NCBI RefSeq assembly: GCF_005771675.1 | Contig: NZ_VAJM01000003.1 | Span: 434,001-498,000 of the forward strand | Length of the DNA stretch: 64,000 bases | DNA from: Hymenobacter jeollabukensis | GTDB lineage: Bacteria; Bacteroidota; Bacteroidia; Cytophagales; Hymenobacteraceae | Reading direction: 5' to 3' | Shown: positions 43,310-52,290 of the stretch, in pieces | Position numbering within the stretch: the stretch's first letter is position 1 | Layout of the letters: each line of letters starts with the position of its first letter | Program-made: the position numbers and the translations under genes | Notes under the pieces: generated by a model | Told to the model about the DNA's origin: nothing | The model's input: the letters and a program-made list of their open reading frames with translations, nothing else | Database searches by the model: none

Positions 43310-43885
43310 ATGAAAAAGAACCTGTTTTCTCTGGCCCTGATTGCCCTGCTAGGCGGTGCTTCGTATTCGGCTTCGGCTCAGTCGGCCCAACTCTCGCCCA
43401 ACAGCGTGATGGTGGGCGGCATGGCCATGCTGCCGAGCAAAAATATTGTCGAAAACGCCGTCAACTCCAAGGACCACACCACGCTGGTAGCCGCCGTGAA
43501 AGCCGCCGGTTTGGTGGAAACGCTGCAGGGCAAGGGCCCCTTTACCGTCTTCGCGCCGGTAAACGACGCTTTTGAAAATCTGCCTGCGGGCACCGTGGAA
43601 AGCCTTTTGAAGCCCGAAAGCAAGGCCGCGCTGACCAAGGTGCTGACCTACCACGTGGTGGCCGGCAACATGACCGCCGACAAGCTGATGGCCGCCATCA
43701 AAGCCGGCAAGGGCAAGGCCACGCTCAAGACCGTGAGCGGCGGCACCCTGACGGCCATGATGAACGGCCCGCACAACGTAGTGCTCGTCGACGAGGGCGG
43801 CAACGTGGCCAGCATCTCGACCTACGACGTGCTGCAGAGCAACGGCGTCATCCACGTCATCGACAAAGTGCTGCTGCCCAAATAA
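43310..43885 (+). CDS. Secreted fasciclin (FAS1) domain protein
   Basis: A 191-residue protein with a signal peptide (MKKNLFSLALIALLGGASYS ASAQ) and one FAS1 domain (about 45-190) showing the H1 motif TVFAPVNDAF, YHVV, and the end motif GVIHVIDKVLLP. FAS1 domains mediate weak adhesion between cells or to matrix. No lipobox or sorting domain, so it is probably periplasmic or released. The ATG at 43310 is preferred over the frame start at 43238 because the signal peptide begins there. A terminator follows. Confidence 0.93.
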   Translation: MKKNLFSLALIALLGGASYSASAQSAQLSPNSVMVGGMAMLPSKNIVENAVNSKDHTTLVAAVKAAGLVETLQGKGPFTVFAPVNDAFENLPAGTVESLLKPESKAALTKVLTYHVVAGNMTADKLMAAIKAGKGKATLKTVSGGTLTAMMNGPHNVVLVDEGGNVASISTYDVLQSNGVIHVIDKVLLPK

Positions 43886-43905
43886 GCTGCACTCACTGAC
43901 GCATC

Positions 43906-43945
43906 AAACCCCGCCAACAGCATTCAGTTGGCGGGGTTTGGTGTT
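43906..43945 (+). terminator. Terminator after the fasciclin gene
   Basis: Perfect 13-bp arms AAACCCCGCCAAC (43906-43918) and complement (43927-43939) followed by GGTGTTT. It lies 21 bases past the stop. Confidence 0.85.
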
Positions 43946-44016
43946 TATGCGAAAATTGAATTATTGCCAATGGTAGCTCAGCTGAAGAAGCATAGACTTG
44001 CCAACGAAGCAGCAGC

Positions 44017-44050
44017 AAAAAGCCCTGCCGGTTTCGCAAACCGGCAGGGC
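44017..44050 (-). terminator. Terminator after msrA
   Basis: On the minus strand, 13-bp perfect arms (44038-44050 and 44022-44034, GCCCTGCCGGTTT and its complement) with a 3-base loop are followed by five T (44021-44017). It lies 30 bases past the msrA stop. Confidence 0.9.
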
Positions 44051-44079
44051 AGTAATCGTGCGTTTCGGCAAGCAAGCCC

Positions 44080-44754
44080 TTACGTACCCGATTTCTTTAT
44101 CAGCTCCGGAAACGCCTTCGCGAAGTGGTTGTAGCGCGGCGTCGACACGTTGCGGATATAGGGGTTGTCGGGGTGGTTGACGAAGTAGTCCTGGTGGTAG
44201 CGCTCGGCCGGGTAGAAGGCCTTGAACGGCACCACCTGCGTCACGATGGGGCTGGGGTAGAGCTTGGCGGCGTTGACGCGCTGGATTTCGGCTTCGATCT
44301 GCTGCTTTTCCTGCGGACTGCGGTAAAAGGCAATGGAGCGGTACTCCTCGCCCGCGTCGGGGCCCTGGCGGTTGAGCGTGGTCGGGTCGTGCTGCACGAA
44401 AAACACCTTCAGCAGCGTCGGGAAGCTGATGACCTTCGGGTCGTAGTACACCTGGATGGCCTCGGCGTGGCCGGTGCCGCCGCGGCCCACCTGCTCGTAG
44501 GTGGGGTTGGGCACGGTGCCGCCCGCGTGGCCCGAAATGACGGTGCGCACCCCCTTCAGGCTTTCAAACACGTGCTCGGCGCACCAGTAGCAGCCGCTGG
44601 CAAAGGTGGCCACGGCCTCGCCCGGCTGGGGCTTGGGCAGCTCGGCAAAGCGGTGGTCTTCCTGCGGCGGCGTAGCCGCCTCGTTGCCGCCGGAGCGGGC
44701 TTCGCAGCTGACCGCGCCCAGCGCCGCCAGCAGTAACACAAGTAGTTGTTTCAT
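44080..44754 (-). CDS. msrA: Peptide-methionine (S)-S-oxide reductase, lipoprotein form
   Basis: A 224-residue protein. The N terminus is a lipoprotein signal (MKQLLVLLLAALGAVSC, lipobox Cys17). The MsrA core follows with GCYWCAEH (catalytic Cys55), GYAGG-like GHAGGTVPNPTYEQV, and GHAEAIQVYYDP. MsrA reduces the S-form of methionine sulfoxide in proteins. The signal suggests it protects periplasmic or outer-membrane proteins. The frame extends to 44904, but only the ATG at 44754 gives a lipoprotein signal. No MsrB is adjacent. Confidence 0.93.
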   Translation of the reverse strand: MKQLLVLLLAALGAVSCEARSGGNEAATPPQEDHRFAELPKPQPGEAVATFASGCYWCAEHVFESLKGVRTVISGHAGGTVPNPTYEQVGRGGTGHAEAIQVYYDPKVISFPTLLKVFFVQHDPTTLNRQGPDAGEEYRSIAFYRSPQEKQQIEAEIQRVNAAKLYPSPIVTQVVPFKAFYPAERYHQDYFVNHPDNPYIRNVSTPRYNHFAKAFPELIKKSGT

Positions 44755-44915
44755 TCGGAGCATATTCATCAGGCTGAACATACGAGCGGGCGGATTGATT
44801 CGGATGCGGCCGCAGAAACCAGCCCGGTACTGCTGAGTCTGCGGCCGTGCGGACACAACCAATTGGCCGCAAGCGGGGTAGGAGGAAGTCATACCATTCA
44901 TCAACCGCTACCGAC

Positions 44916-45515
44916 ATGCAACGCCATTCGATAACTGCGCTGCTGCTGCTGATCCTGGGCTGGCTCGGCGCCTGCTCATCCGTCAACGTGCAGGAGCAGG
45001 CCAACGTGGATTACGCGCAGTACCGCACCTACGCCTGGGCCGACACCGAGGTGAAAACCGACAACACCCAGGGGCCGGCTCTGCGCAGCCAGCTGCAGGA
45101 CAATGTGCTGCGCCCGGCCATCGACGCGGAGCTGGCCAAGCGTGGCCTCACCCAGGCCACCAGCGGCAAGCCCGATCTGTACCTGACTTACCACCTCTAC
45201 GTGGAGCAGGCCGAGCGCACCGTGGCCAACCCGCCCAACCCCGCCGTACCCATAAGCTACCCCTACCTGGTGAGCTACCGCGGCGCCATCATTCCCGTCA
45301 ATTACACCCGCTGGTACCAGGCGCCGAGCGGCTACCGTACCGAAACCTACCAGGAAGGCATGCTGGTGCTCGACTTCATCGACGCCCGCACCAACAACAT
45401 GATCTGGCGCGGCTCCGTGTCCGACGCCGTCAACAACCCCGCCCGCGCCGGGGAGCGGTTCGCCGAATCCGCCCGCGACATTCTCGACAAATTTCCGGTG
45501 AAGGAGCAGAAGTGA
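44916..45515 (+). CDS. DUF4136 lipoprotein
   Basis: A 199-residue protein with a lipoprotein signal (MQRHSITALLLLILGWLGAC, Cys20) and a DUF4136 domain (YAQYRTYAWADTE, GLTQATSGKPDLYLTYHLYV, MLVLDFIDARTNNMIWRGSV, AGERFAESARDILDKFP). Proteins of this family are widespread Bacteroidota lipoproteins without a known biochemical role. The ATG at 44916 is preferred; the frame extends to 44847 without a signal. Divergent from msrA, with about 160 bases between them. Confidence 0.92.
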   Translation: MQRHSITALLLLILGWLGACSSVNVQEQANVDYAQYRTYAWADTEVKTDNTQGPALRSQLQDNVLRPAIDAELAKRGLTQATSGKPDLYLTYHLYVEQAERTVANPPNPAVPISYPYLVSYRGAIIPVNYTRWYQAPSGYRTETYQEGMLVLDFIDARTNNMIWRGSVSDAVNNPARAGERFAESARDILDKFPVKEQK

Positions 45516-45556
45516 GGAGGCGGTGAACAGATTTTGGATGAACAGATGAATAGGGC

Positions 45557-45747
45557 GTCATCCTGAGCAGAGCGAAGGACCTTCCTCGAGCCCTGCACCA
45601 ACCTAGAAGCGCAGCCACCGTCGCCCAATCATTCGGGCAAGGGTGGCTGCGCTTGGTCGTTGCTATCAGTTGCTGAACAGCGTCGGCTCGTTGTTGGCAG
45701 CGGCGGTGCGGGTCTGGAGGAAGGTCCTTCGCTCTGCTCAGGATGAC
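45557..45747. repeat. Long inverted repeat of the GTCATCCTGAGC family, copy 2
   Basis: The outer arms GTCATCCTGAGCAGAGCGAA (45557 on) and the complement ending CTCAGGATGAC at 45747 pair over about 28 bases. An inner hairpin AAGCGCAGCCACC ... GGTGGCTGCGCTT lies at about 45608-45655. It shares its outer arms and several inner blocks with 35897-36043. Located between convergent genes. Confidence 0.85.
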
Positions 45748-45781
45748 GTTCTGGTTTTCCGGCTGACCGGAGGCGCCTTAC

Positions 45782-47083
45782 CTACTCGCCCTCAATCCGG
45801 GACGTGTGCTTGGTGTCGGCCATGTGCCAGTACACCAGCAGCGACAGGGCCGCGCACAGTGTCACGTACCAGTAATAAGCCGGCTCCAGGCCCCATTGCT
45901 TGGCTTGCAGGGCGATGTACTCGGCCGTGCCGCCGAAAATGGCCACCGTGAGGGCGTAGGGCAGGCCCACCCCGAGGGCGCGAATGTGCGTGGGGAACAG
46001 CTCGGCTTTCACCACCGCGTTGATGGCCGTGTAGCCGCTCATCACCACGATGGCCAGCACCAGCAGCCCGAAAGCTGCCCAGGCATTGGTGGTGTGGGCC
46101 AGCAGCGTGAGTAGCGGCACCGTGCCCAACGTGGCGCCTACCCCGAAGAACAGCAGCACCGGCCGCCGGCCCACGCGGTCGGAGAGGGCGCCGATGAGGG
46201 GCTGCAGCACCAGGGCCACGGCCAGCGTCCAGAAGGAAATCTGTGCGGCCTGCTCGCGGCTGAAGCCGGCCGTGTTGACCAGGAATTTCTGGGCGTAGGT
46301 GGTGAAGGTGTAGAACACGATGGTGCCGCCTAGCGTCAGGCCCACTACCGTCAGCACCTCGCGCGGGTGGCGCAGCAGCACGCGCAGCTTGCTTTCCGTC
46401 ACCACGTCGGCTTCGGCGGCCTGCTGCTCGCTGAACGAGGCCGTTTCGGCCATGTGCCGCCGCAGGTACAGCGCCACCAGCGCCGCCGCCGCCCCGATGA
46501 CGAAGGGCACGCGCCAGCCCCAGCGCTGCAACTCGGCGGGCGTGAGCAGCTGCTGCAAACCCAGCTGCACCAGCAGGGCCAGCAGCTGCCCGGCCAGCAA
46601 CGTCACGTACTGAAAGCTGGAGTAGAAGCCGCGGTGGCGGGCGTCGGCCATTTCGCTCAGGTAAGTGGCCGAGGTGCCGTACTCGCCGCCCACGCTCAGG
46701 CCCTGCAGCAGCCGCGCCAGCACCAGCAGCACCGGCGCCGCCCACCCGATCTGCGCGAAGCCCGGGGTGAGGGCAATGAGCAGCGAGCCGGCGCACATCA
46801 GCAGCACCGAGAGCAGCAGGGCGGCTTTGCGGCCGTGGCTGTCGGCGTAGGTGCCCATCAGCCAGCCGCCCAGGGGCCGCATCAGAAAGCCCACCGCAAA
46901 CACGGCCGCCGAGTTGAGCAGCTGCAGGGTAAGGTTGCCGCTGGGAAAGAACACCGGCGCGAAGTACAGGGCAAAGGCCGAGTACACGTACCAGTCGTAC
47001 CACTCCACCAGGTTGCCGATGGAGCCGCTGATGATGGAGCGGATGCGGGCGCTGGTAGTGCGCGGGGGAGAAGCCGAAGTCAT
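45782..47083 (-). CDS. kgtP: MFS permease, KgtP-like (2-oxoglutarate/proton symporter type)
   Basis: A 433-residue protein of the metabolite:H+ symporter (MHS) family with 12 predicted membrane segments. Long stretches read like Escherichia coli KgtP, the alpha-ketoglutarate permease: SGSIGNLVEWYDWYVYSAFA, LARLLQGLSVGGEYGTSATY, FQYVTLLAGQLLALL, VKAELFPTHIRALGVGLPYA. Expected role is proton-coupled uptake of 2-oxoglutarate or a similar dicarboxylate across the inner membrane. The substrate is inferred from similarity only. The long N-terminal extension of the frame to 47314 is rejected in favour of ATG 47083. Confidence 0.85.
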   Translation of the reverse strand: MTSASPPRTTSARIRSIISGSIGNLVEWYDWYVYSAFALYFAPVFFPSGNLTLQLLNSAAVFAVGFLMRPLGGWLMGTYADSHGRKAALLLSVLLMCAGSLLIALTPGFAQIGWAAPVLLVLARLLQGLSVGGEYGTSATYLSEMADARHRGFYSSFQYVTLLAGQLLALLVQLGLQQLLTPAELQRWGWRVPFVIGAAAALVALYLRRHMAETASFSEQQAAEADVVTESKLRVLLRHPREVLTVVGLTLGGTIVFYTFTTYAQKFLVNTAGFSREQAAQISFWTLAVALVLQPLIGALSDRVGRRPVLLFFGVGATLGTVPLLTLLAHTTNAWAAFGLLVLAIVVMSGYTAINAVVKAELFPTHIRALGVGLPYALTVAIFGGTAEYIALQAKQWGLEPAYYWYVTLCAALSLLVYWHMADTKHTSRIEGE

Positions 47084-47279
47084 GCCGGCAAATGAACGGA
47101 GCTTTGCGCACAAGCCAGTGGGGCGCATCTTTCCGCACGCACTATATTGCTGACAAGGCCCGGGCCCAGCGTCTACCCACAGCCCGGCCGGGTATGGCCC
47201 TACTACCCAGCGGGTCGATTTAGCCTGATTGTGTTTGATTATGCCCTTTTTCGTTGTCGCAGTCGGATACTCTTGTTTT

Positions 47280-48809
47280 ATGCGTGCTTTCTTCCTGCTT
47301 CTGCTACTGACCACTGTAATCTACGCTGCTCCGGCCCAGCGCCTGACCCGCGAGCGGGTGTACGTAGGCGCCAGCATCTACCGGTTTGGCATGGCCCACA
47401 AGGTGGCTCCACGCCATGTGCTGACCAGCATAGCTAAGCGTGGCTTCCAGATGCCCGGGTTTTGGCAACGTGGGGTCATCCTGGACCCACAGCTGGACAC
47501 GACTACTACGTTGCTGCGCTTTTACAACCTGAACGGCAACTATTTCCAGCCGCTGCCAGCGGGCGGCTACGTGTATATCTTCGGGGTGCCAAGCGCGCAG
47601 CCAGCCGACTTCCAAGATGTCACGCTGCGCCGCTACCGCCCGGACCTGACGCTGCGCTGGGCGAGCACTTTCGACCTGTTCCCCGGCCAGCAGGATTTGG
47701 GCAACGGGCTGCTGGTCACCGACGAGGCCTATTTCCTGAGCGCCTACAGCTTCTACAATGCGGACCGCACGCGCCACATGGTGCTCAAGACCGACACGGC
47801 CGGCACCGTGCTCTGGCGCAAGAACTACGGCTGGAGTGTGACCGACTTCAACCTGGACATGCAGTTCACCCGCCAGGGCCACCTGCTGCTCTACGGCTTC
47901 ACGGGCAACTACGCCACGGGCACCGTCGAACTGAAGCTGCTGCTGCTCAACCAGCAGGGCGACTCGCTGCGCGGCCTGCACTACGCTCCGCTCGGGCCCG
48001 GCCGCGACGTGGCGCCGCCCGGGGAATGGCAAAACAGCAGCTTACTGCCGCTCTCGGACGGCGGGTTTCTATGTACGATGGCCGTCGATTCGGCCGCGGG
48101 CTGGCCGGCGCTACCGCTGGCGGTGAAAGTGGACGCGCAGCTGCGCCCGCAGTGGACCCACGTGTGGCGCTACCAGCCCACCGGGCCGCTGCAGCCGGGC
48201 CGCGCGCTGGGCTCCTTCGGCTCGGCCCTGGAGCTGGCCGACGGCTCGCTGCTGCTGCTGGCCCACTTCGACCAAACCCCGCTGAACGTGGCCACGCCCT
48301 ACTACCTGCTGCGCCTGGACGGGGCCACGGGCCGGCAGCTGGCCCGCTACGCGCTGCCCAGCCCGGCCTGCAACCGCCCGCAGCCCTACCAGCTGCTCGC
48401 GGACGGCGACAGCGCCGCCTACGTGCTGGGTTCGTGCACGGCCAGCGCCACGGGGGCGGCCATTCAGGCGCCTTATGCAGCGCGGCTGAGCTTGCGCGGG
48501 CTGCCGGGAATCGTCACGGCGGCCGGGCGGCCACGTGGCACCGGCAAAGAGGTCGGCCTGGGTGTGCCCTATCCCAACCCGGCCGCACAGGCCGTGCGCG
48601 TGCCTTACCGTCGCTCCGCCGCCGGGCCCGCCGCAGTGGCCCTCTTCGATGCGCTGGGGCGCCCGGTGCGCACCGTGGCGGTGCCGGGTGCGCCCACTGG
48701 GGAGGTGGTAGTGCCGTTGAACGGGCTGCCGGCCGGCGTTTACAGCCTGCGCTACGAGCAGAGCAACGTACCTGCGGGGCCGGCGCAGCGGCTGGTCGTG
48801 CAGCCATAA
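47280..48809 (+). CDS. T9SS-secreted protein of unknown function
   Basis: A 509-residue protein with a signal peptide (MRAFFLLLLLTTVIYAAPAQ), a long beta-rich region with repeated Asp-rich blades (LDPQLDTTTTLLRF, HMVLKTDTAGTVLW, GFLCTMAVDSAAG) suggesting a propeller, and a type A T9SS sorting domain (GVPYPNPAAQAVRVPY ... GVYSLRYEQSNVP). Predicted to be surface-attached or released. No enzyme motif found. The frame extends to ATG 47229, but the ATG at 47280 directly begins the signal peptide. Confidence 0.85.
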   Translation: MRAFFLLLLLTTVIYAAPAQRLTRERVYVGASIYRFGMAHKVAPRHVLTSIAKRGFQMPGFWQRGVILDPQLDTTTTLLRFYNLNGNYFQPLPAGGYVYIFGVPSAQPADFQDVTLRRYRPDLTLRWASTFDLFPGQQDLGNGLLVTDEAYFLSAYSFYNADRTRHMVLKTDTAGTVLWRKNYGWSVTDFNLDMQFTRQGHLLLYGFTGNYATGTVELKLLLLNQQGDSLRGLHYAPLGPGRDVAPPGEWQNSSLLPLSDGGFLCTMAVDSAAGWPALPLAVKVDAQLRPQWTHVWRYQPTGPLQPGRALGSFGSALELADGSLLLLAHFDQTPLNVATPYYLLRLDGATGRQLARYALPSPACNRPQPYQLLADGDSAAYVLGSCTASATGAAIQAPYAARLSLRGLPGIVTAAGRPRGTGKEVGLGVPYPNPAAQAVRVPYRRSAAGPAAVALFDALGRPVRTVAVPGAPTGEVVVPLNGLPAGVYSLRYEQSNVPAGPAQRLVVQP

Positions 48810-49088
48810 ATGCTTATGGGCTGATAATGGGCTAGCGGTGCGCGGGGCAGGTGCCGAATGCATACACCCGCAGGATGGGGCATCCCCGGCACAACGAGAG
48901 GCCACTGCCGGGCCAGATGGCAGCGTCACGCTCGGCTGGAGGTACCGCAGTAGCAGCTAATAGGTGTCTTTAGAGGAGTATTTGTAATTATTATTACTAA
49001 TTATTGTGGAAATGTTGATAATTATTAGGCTTGCCGCGTATTATTCCAGTATCATTCGCTTCCCCACACGCCCGTACCAACCGCACCT

Positions 49089-49322
49089 ATGGCTACCATC
49101 CAGAACTACTTAGTGAAGAGGACTTCACTAATCGAGAACATCAAGAGCTTTCACCACGAGATGCAGCGGCAGTCAGGCGCCGAAAGCGCCCTGAAAGTGT
49201 ACTGCCGCGCCCTCTGCCACTGGACCGAAGACCCCAACACCGACCTGCACCAAGCCGAGCGCCTCTTCGACGAAATCCGCCACGCCTCGCAGCTGGAAGA
49301 CCTCGACGATTGGATCGACTAA
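49089..49322 (+). CDS. Small hypothetical protein, 77 residues
   Basis: A 77-codon frame starting at an ATG after an AT-rich stretch (about 48956-49040) that looks like a promoter region. The protein is charged and mostly helical (MATIQNYLVKRTSLIENIKS, AERLFDEIRHASQLEDLDDW). It has no signal, metal motif or recognised domain. Codon choice resembles the neighbours. Convergent with the reductase gene ending at 49331. Probably a real gene; function unknown. Confidence 0.6.
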   Translation: MATIQNYLVKRTSLIENIKSFHHEMQRQSGAESALKVYCRALCHWTEDPNTDLHQAERLFDEIRHASQLEDLDDWID

Positions 49323-49330
49323 GCCGCTGT

Positions 49331-50389
49331 TCAACCGTCTATTTCGAGCTGTATGGGGCCGCCCACGGGGTAGCCGGTGCAGGTCAGTACCAGGCCGTGC
49401 GCTAGGTCGCGCTCGGTCAATACCTCGTTGTAGCTCATCCACACCCGGCCCTGGGTGCAGCGGGCCACGCAGTTGCCGCAGCGGCCGGCCTCGCAGCTGT
49501 AGGGTAGGCGCAGGTCGTGGCGGCGCGCGGCCTGCAGGATGGTATCGGGGTGCCGGGACTCGAACTCGTACTGCCGCCCGGCCCAGCGCACCGTCACCGG
49601 GTGGGCCTCGGTATCGGGCGGGAGCAGCGGGGGCACGGAGGCCGGCTCGGTCACGAAGTTTTCCCGCCGGATGCGGGCCGGGGGTACCTGCAGCTCGCGC
49701 AGGGCGTAGGTACACATGCGCATGTAGTTCAGCGGTCCGCACATGTAGGCCAGCAGCTCGGTGGGCCCGGCTACGGCGTGTTGCCGCACCAGGCTTTCGA
49801 GCAGCTCTTTGTAGAGGTGAGCCCGCGCCAGGTCGGGCGCGTTGCTGAACAGCCACTCGATGCGCAGCTGCTGCGGGTGCCGTGCTGCCAAGGCTTCCAG
49901 CTCGGCCCGAAAGATGGTGGTGTGCGGCGCGTGGTTGGAGTACACCAGCACCACCGGTAGCTGGGGCTGGGTGGCCAGCAGGGTCTTGAGCAGCGAATAC
50001 ACCGGCGTGATGCCCGAGCCGGCCGCCAGCAGCCACACCTGCCGCACGTCCGTCAGCTCATCGGGGAGGGTGAAGAGGCCGGCGGCGCCGGTGGTCAGCA
50101 GCACGTCGCCGGGCTGGGCGCGGTCGACGAGCTGGCGCGAAAACAGCCCGTTGGCAATGCGCTTGACGGTAATGGCCAGCGGCTCGGGCAGCGCTGGGCT
50201 GGAACTGAGCGAGTAGGAGCGGCGCGCCTCGTGGCCGTGCTCGTGCTGCACCAGCGTGAGGTACTGGCCGGCGCGGTAGGGCAGGGGCCGGTCGTCGGCG
50301 GGCGCCAGCACCAGCGTACGGGTGTCGTCGGTTTCGGCGCGCACGGCCAGCACGCGGAGCGGACGGTAGGGCGAGGCAGCGGAGGGCAT
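49331..50389 (-). CDS. PaaE-type flavin/2Fe-2S reductase
   Basis: A 352-residue protein: ferredoxin-NADP reductase domain with FAD-binding RRSYSLSS and NAD(P)-binding AAGSGITPVYSLL (about 125-140), then a plant-type 2Fe-2S ferredoxin domain with CEAGRCGNCVARC and a downstream cysteine in VLTCTGYP. The order matches PaaE, the reductase of phenylacetyl-CoA epoxidase, and related class IA-like reductases. No other paa genes are present, so it may serve another oxygenase or desaturase. Cytoplasmic. Start at ATG 50389; ATG 50422 is possible. Confidence 0.9.
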   Translation of the reverse strand: MPSAASPYRPLRVLAVRAETDDTRTLVLAPADDRPLPYRAGQYLTLVQHEHGHEARRSYSLSSSPALPEPLAITVKRIANGLFSRQLVDRAQPGDVLLTTGAAGLFTLPDELTDVRQVWLLAAGSGITPVYSLLKTLLATQPQLPVVLVYSNHAPHTTIFRAELEALAARHPQQLRIEWLFSNAPDLARAHLYKELLESLVRQHAVAGPTELLAYMCGPLNYMRMCTYALRELQVPPARIRRENFVTEPASVPPLLPPDTEAHPVTVRWAGRQYEFESRHPDTILQAARRHDLRLPYSCEAGRCGNCVARCTQGRVWMSYNEVLTERDLAHGLVLTCTGYPVGGPIQLEIDG

Positions 50390-50926
50390 AGGTAGAAGGC
50401 GGGTCTGGACGCAAATACGCAACTCCGCCGCAAGCAGCGGCGCCCGGCTACCCTGCAGAAAGGCAGGGCGGCCGGGCGCCGGGTGTTGGGTTGTGGAAAA
50501 AGGACGGATGCCAACTTACGCAACCTTGCTGGTTTGGTTGGCCGGCGGCCGGTTAAGTTTTTGATTCAGCGAAATTTCCGCCCGCCCTCCGCCGGTTCGG
50601 CCGATAACGGCACGCCAATGACGCGGACGGGTTGCTCGGTGCCGCCCCGCATCCAACCGCCCGCCTCGCGGCCCAACGTTATTCGCAACACCGTCAGGCC
50701 CGAGCCGTCCGGCTGGGGTTGCTCCAGCCGAGGCGTGAAGATGGTGCCCGCGCCGCCCCGGAAATTGGATGAGGGAAAGATGCTCAATTATCTTACGGCC
50801 GGAAAGTGCGGGCAGCCGTTGGTGTAATGACGGGTGGGGTAACCTTTGGCCGGCCCCGAAGGTTATACTTGGACTGCCGTTGGCGCTTTTCCACCCCGCT
50901 GCGCCGCCCGATTCCACCCCGCTTGC
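50390..50926. other. 537-bp gap between reductase and STAS-like paralogue C
   Basis: Apart from the doubtful 73-codon frame at 50566-50787 I find no gene, strong hairpin or repeat. The AT-rich segment at 50785-50800 may hold a promoter for that frame. Confidence 0.4.
50566..50787 (-). CDS. Possible small protein, 73 residues (TTG start)
   Basis: A 73-codon minus-strand frame from TTG 50787 with coding-like third-position GC; starts MSIFPSSNFRGGAGTIFTPR. No domain recognised. It fills an otherwise empty 537-bp gap and is divergent from paralogue C. It could equally be a chance frame in GC-rich DNA. Confidence 0.3.
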   Translation of the reverse strand: MSIFPSSNFRGGAGTIFTPRLEQPQPDGSGLTVLRITLGREAGGWMRGGTEQPVRVIGVPLSAEPAEGGRKFR

Positions 50927-51340
50927 ATGTCCGTTATCAAATTCCGCCGCCCCGACGGCCACGTGTACCTCACTGCCGAGCGCAACCGCGCGGAAGGCTG
51001 GATTCACGCCCGCTGGTCGGGGGTACAAACGCTGGAAACGGTGAAGGAAGGCGGCCTGGCCTACGTGGACATGCTGCGCGAAGAGCCCTGCGCCAAGCTG
51101 CTCAACGACCATTCCGAGCTGATCGGCCGCTTCACCGAGGCCAACGAGTGGGTAGCCCAGGTCTGGACGCCGATGATTTTGCAGGCCGGACTGCGCTACT
51201 TTGCCCACGTCCTCTCGCCCGGCATCTTCGGCCAGCTTTCCATCGAGGACCTGCACCAACGCATCGGCGACGTGTTCGAGCTGAAGATGTTCGACGACGT
51301 GGAAGAAGCCAAGCAGTGGCTGCGCGGCGTCGGCCAATGA
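50927..51340 (+). CDS. Small STAS/SpoIIAA-like protein, paralogue C
   Basis: A 137-residue protein with the family motifs in the same order: KLLNDH, ANEW, GLRYFAHVLSPGIFGQLS, and a final FDDVEEAKQWLRGVG helix. Its stop overlaps the ATG of the next gene as ATGA (51337-51340), so it is probably translationally coupled to the alpha/beta hydrolase. Cytoplasmic; function unknown. ATG 50927 is chosen because it aligns with the N termini of the other paralogues; the frame is open back to 50846. Confidence 0.75.
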   Translation: MSVIKFRRPDGHVYLTAERNRAEGWIHARWSGVQTLETVKEGGLAYVDMLREEPCAKLLNDHSELIGRFTEANEWVAQVWTPMILQAGLRYFAHVLSPGIFGQLSIEDLHQRIGDVFELKMFDDVEEAKQWLRGVGQ

Positions 51341-52149
51341 ACCTGAACCCCGCCGATTTCACCGTCACCGAAACCGACGTTCTGCTCGACGGCTACGCCC
51401 TGCGCGTGCAGCGCCTGCTGCCGCCTGATGTCGCGGCCACCCCGCGCCCCACGCTGGTGTTCCTGCACGACTCGCTCGGCTGCATCCGCCTCTGGCGCGA
51501 CTTTCCCGCCCGCCTGGCCGCCGCCACCGGCTGCCCGGCCCTCGTCTACGACCGCCGCGGCTACGGCCAGTCGGCCCCCTTCGACGGCCCGGCCCGCCAC
51601 AATGACTACCTGGCCGACGAAGCCCTGGTGCTCCGGCAGCTGCTCGACGCCTGCGGCATTGCCCGGGCCATCCTCTTCGGCCATTCCGACGGCGGCAGCA
51701 TTGCCCTGCTGGCCGCCGCGCGCTACCCCGCGCGCGTGGCCGCCGTGCTCACCGAAGGCGCCCACGTCTTTGTTGAAGACCTCACGCTGGCCGGCATCCG
51801 CGCCGCGCAGCAGCAGTACTACGGCACCAACCTGCCCGAGCGGCTGGCCCGCTACCACGGCTCCAAAACCGACGCCGTGTTCCACGCCTGGGCCGATACC
51901 TGGCTGAGGCCGGCCTTCCGCTCCTGGAATATCGAAGCCGAGCTGCCCCGCATTCAGTGCCCCGTGCTGGTGCTGCAGGGCGAGGCCGACGAGTACGGCA
52001 CCGTGGCGCAGGTCGAGGCCATTGCCCGCCAGGTGAGCGGGCCGGCCGAAGCGGTGCTGCTGCCCGGCGCCGCCCACAGCCCGCACAAGGAAGCTCCCAA
52101 TGAAACGCTGCGCCTGGCCACCGATTTTGTGCGCCGGGTACTGTCATAG
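51337..52149 (+). CDS. Alpha/beta hydrolase
   Basis: A 270-residue protein with the alpha/beta hydrolase triad: Ser117 in GHSDGG, a probable acid Asp218 (GEADEYG) and histidine near 247 (GAAHSPHKE). Oxyanion region LHDSLGC. Substrate unknown. Closest by pattern to small esterases or C-C hydrolases. It begins inside the stop codon of paralogue C (ATGA), which implies coupled synthesis and perhaps a shared role. No signal peptide. Confidence 0.9.
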   Translation: MNLNPADFTVTETDVLLDGYALRVQRLLPPDVAATPRPTLVFLHDSLGCIRLWRDFPARLAAATGCPALVYDRRGYGQSAPFDGPARHNDYLADEALVLRQLLDACGIARAILFGHSDGGSIALLAAARYPARVAAVLTEGAHVFVEDLTLAGIRAAQQQYYGTNLPERLARYHGSKTDAVFHAWADTWLRPAFRSWNIEAELPRIQCPVLVLQGEADEYGTVAQVEAIARQVSGPAEAVLLPGAAHSPHKEAPNETLRLATDFVRRVLS

Positions 52150-52173
52150 CGTCGCCCTCGGTTGGCCCTACCC

Positions 52174-52214
52174 ACCAAAAAAAGGGGGCGCGAGCTGCTT
52201 AGCTCACGCCCCTT
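52174..52214. terminator. Bidirectional terminator between hydrolase and oxidoreductase genes
   Basis: GGGGCGCGAGCT pairs with AGCTCACGCCCC with one mismatch region. An A run at 52177-52183 gives a T run on the minus strand for the convergent gene ending at 52291. Confidence 0.75.
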
Positions 52215-52290
52215 CTGAAGCTCGCGTCGGGTCCATTCCCCAATGCCCTTGCCAGCCGGAGTAGTTTTGGTGCATTCTCCCAACCCCTGG

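Noticed and set aside
45347-45628. 93-codon frame with SRKVLRSAQDD
   Set aside because: It is translated from the GTCATCCTGAGC palindrome and is not a gene.
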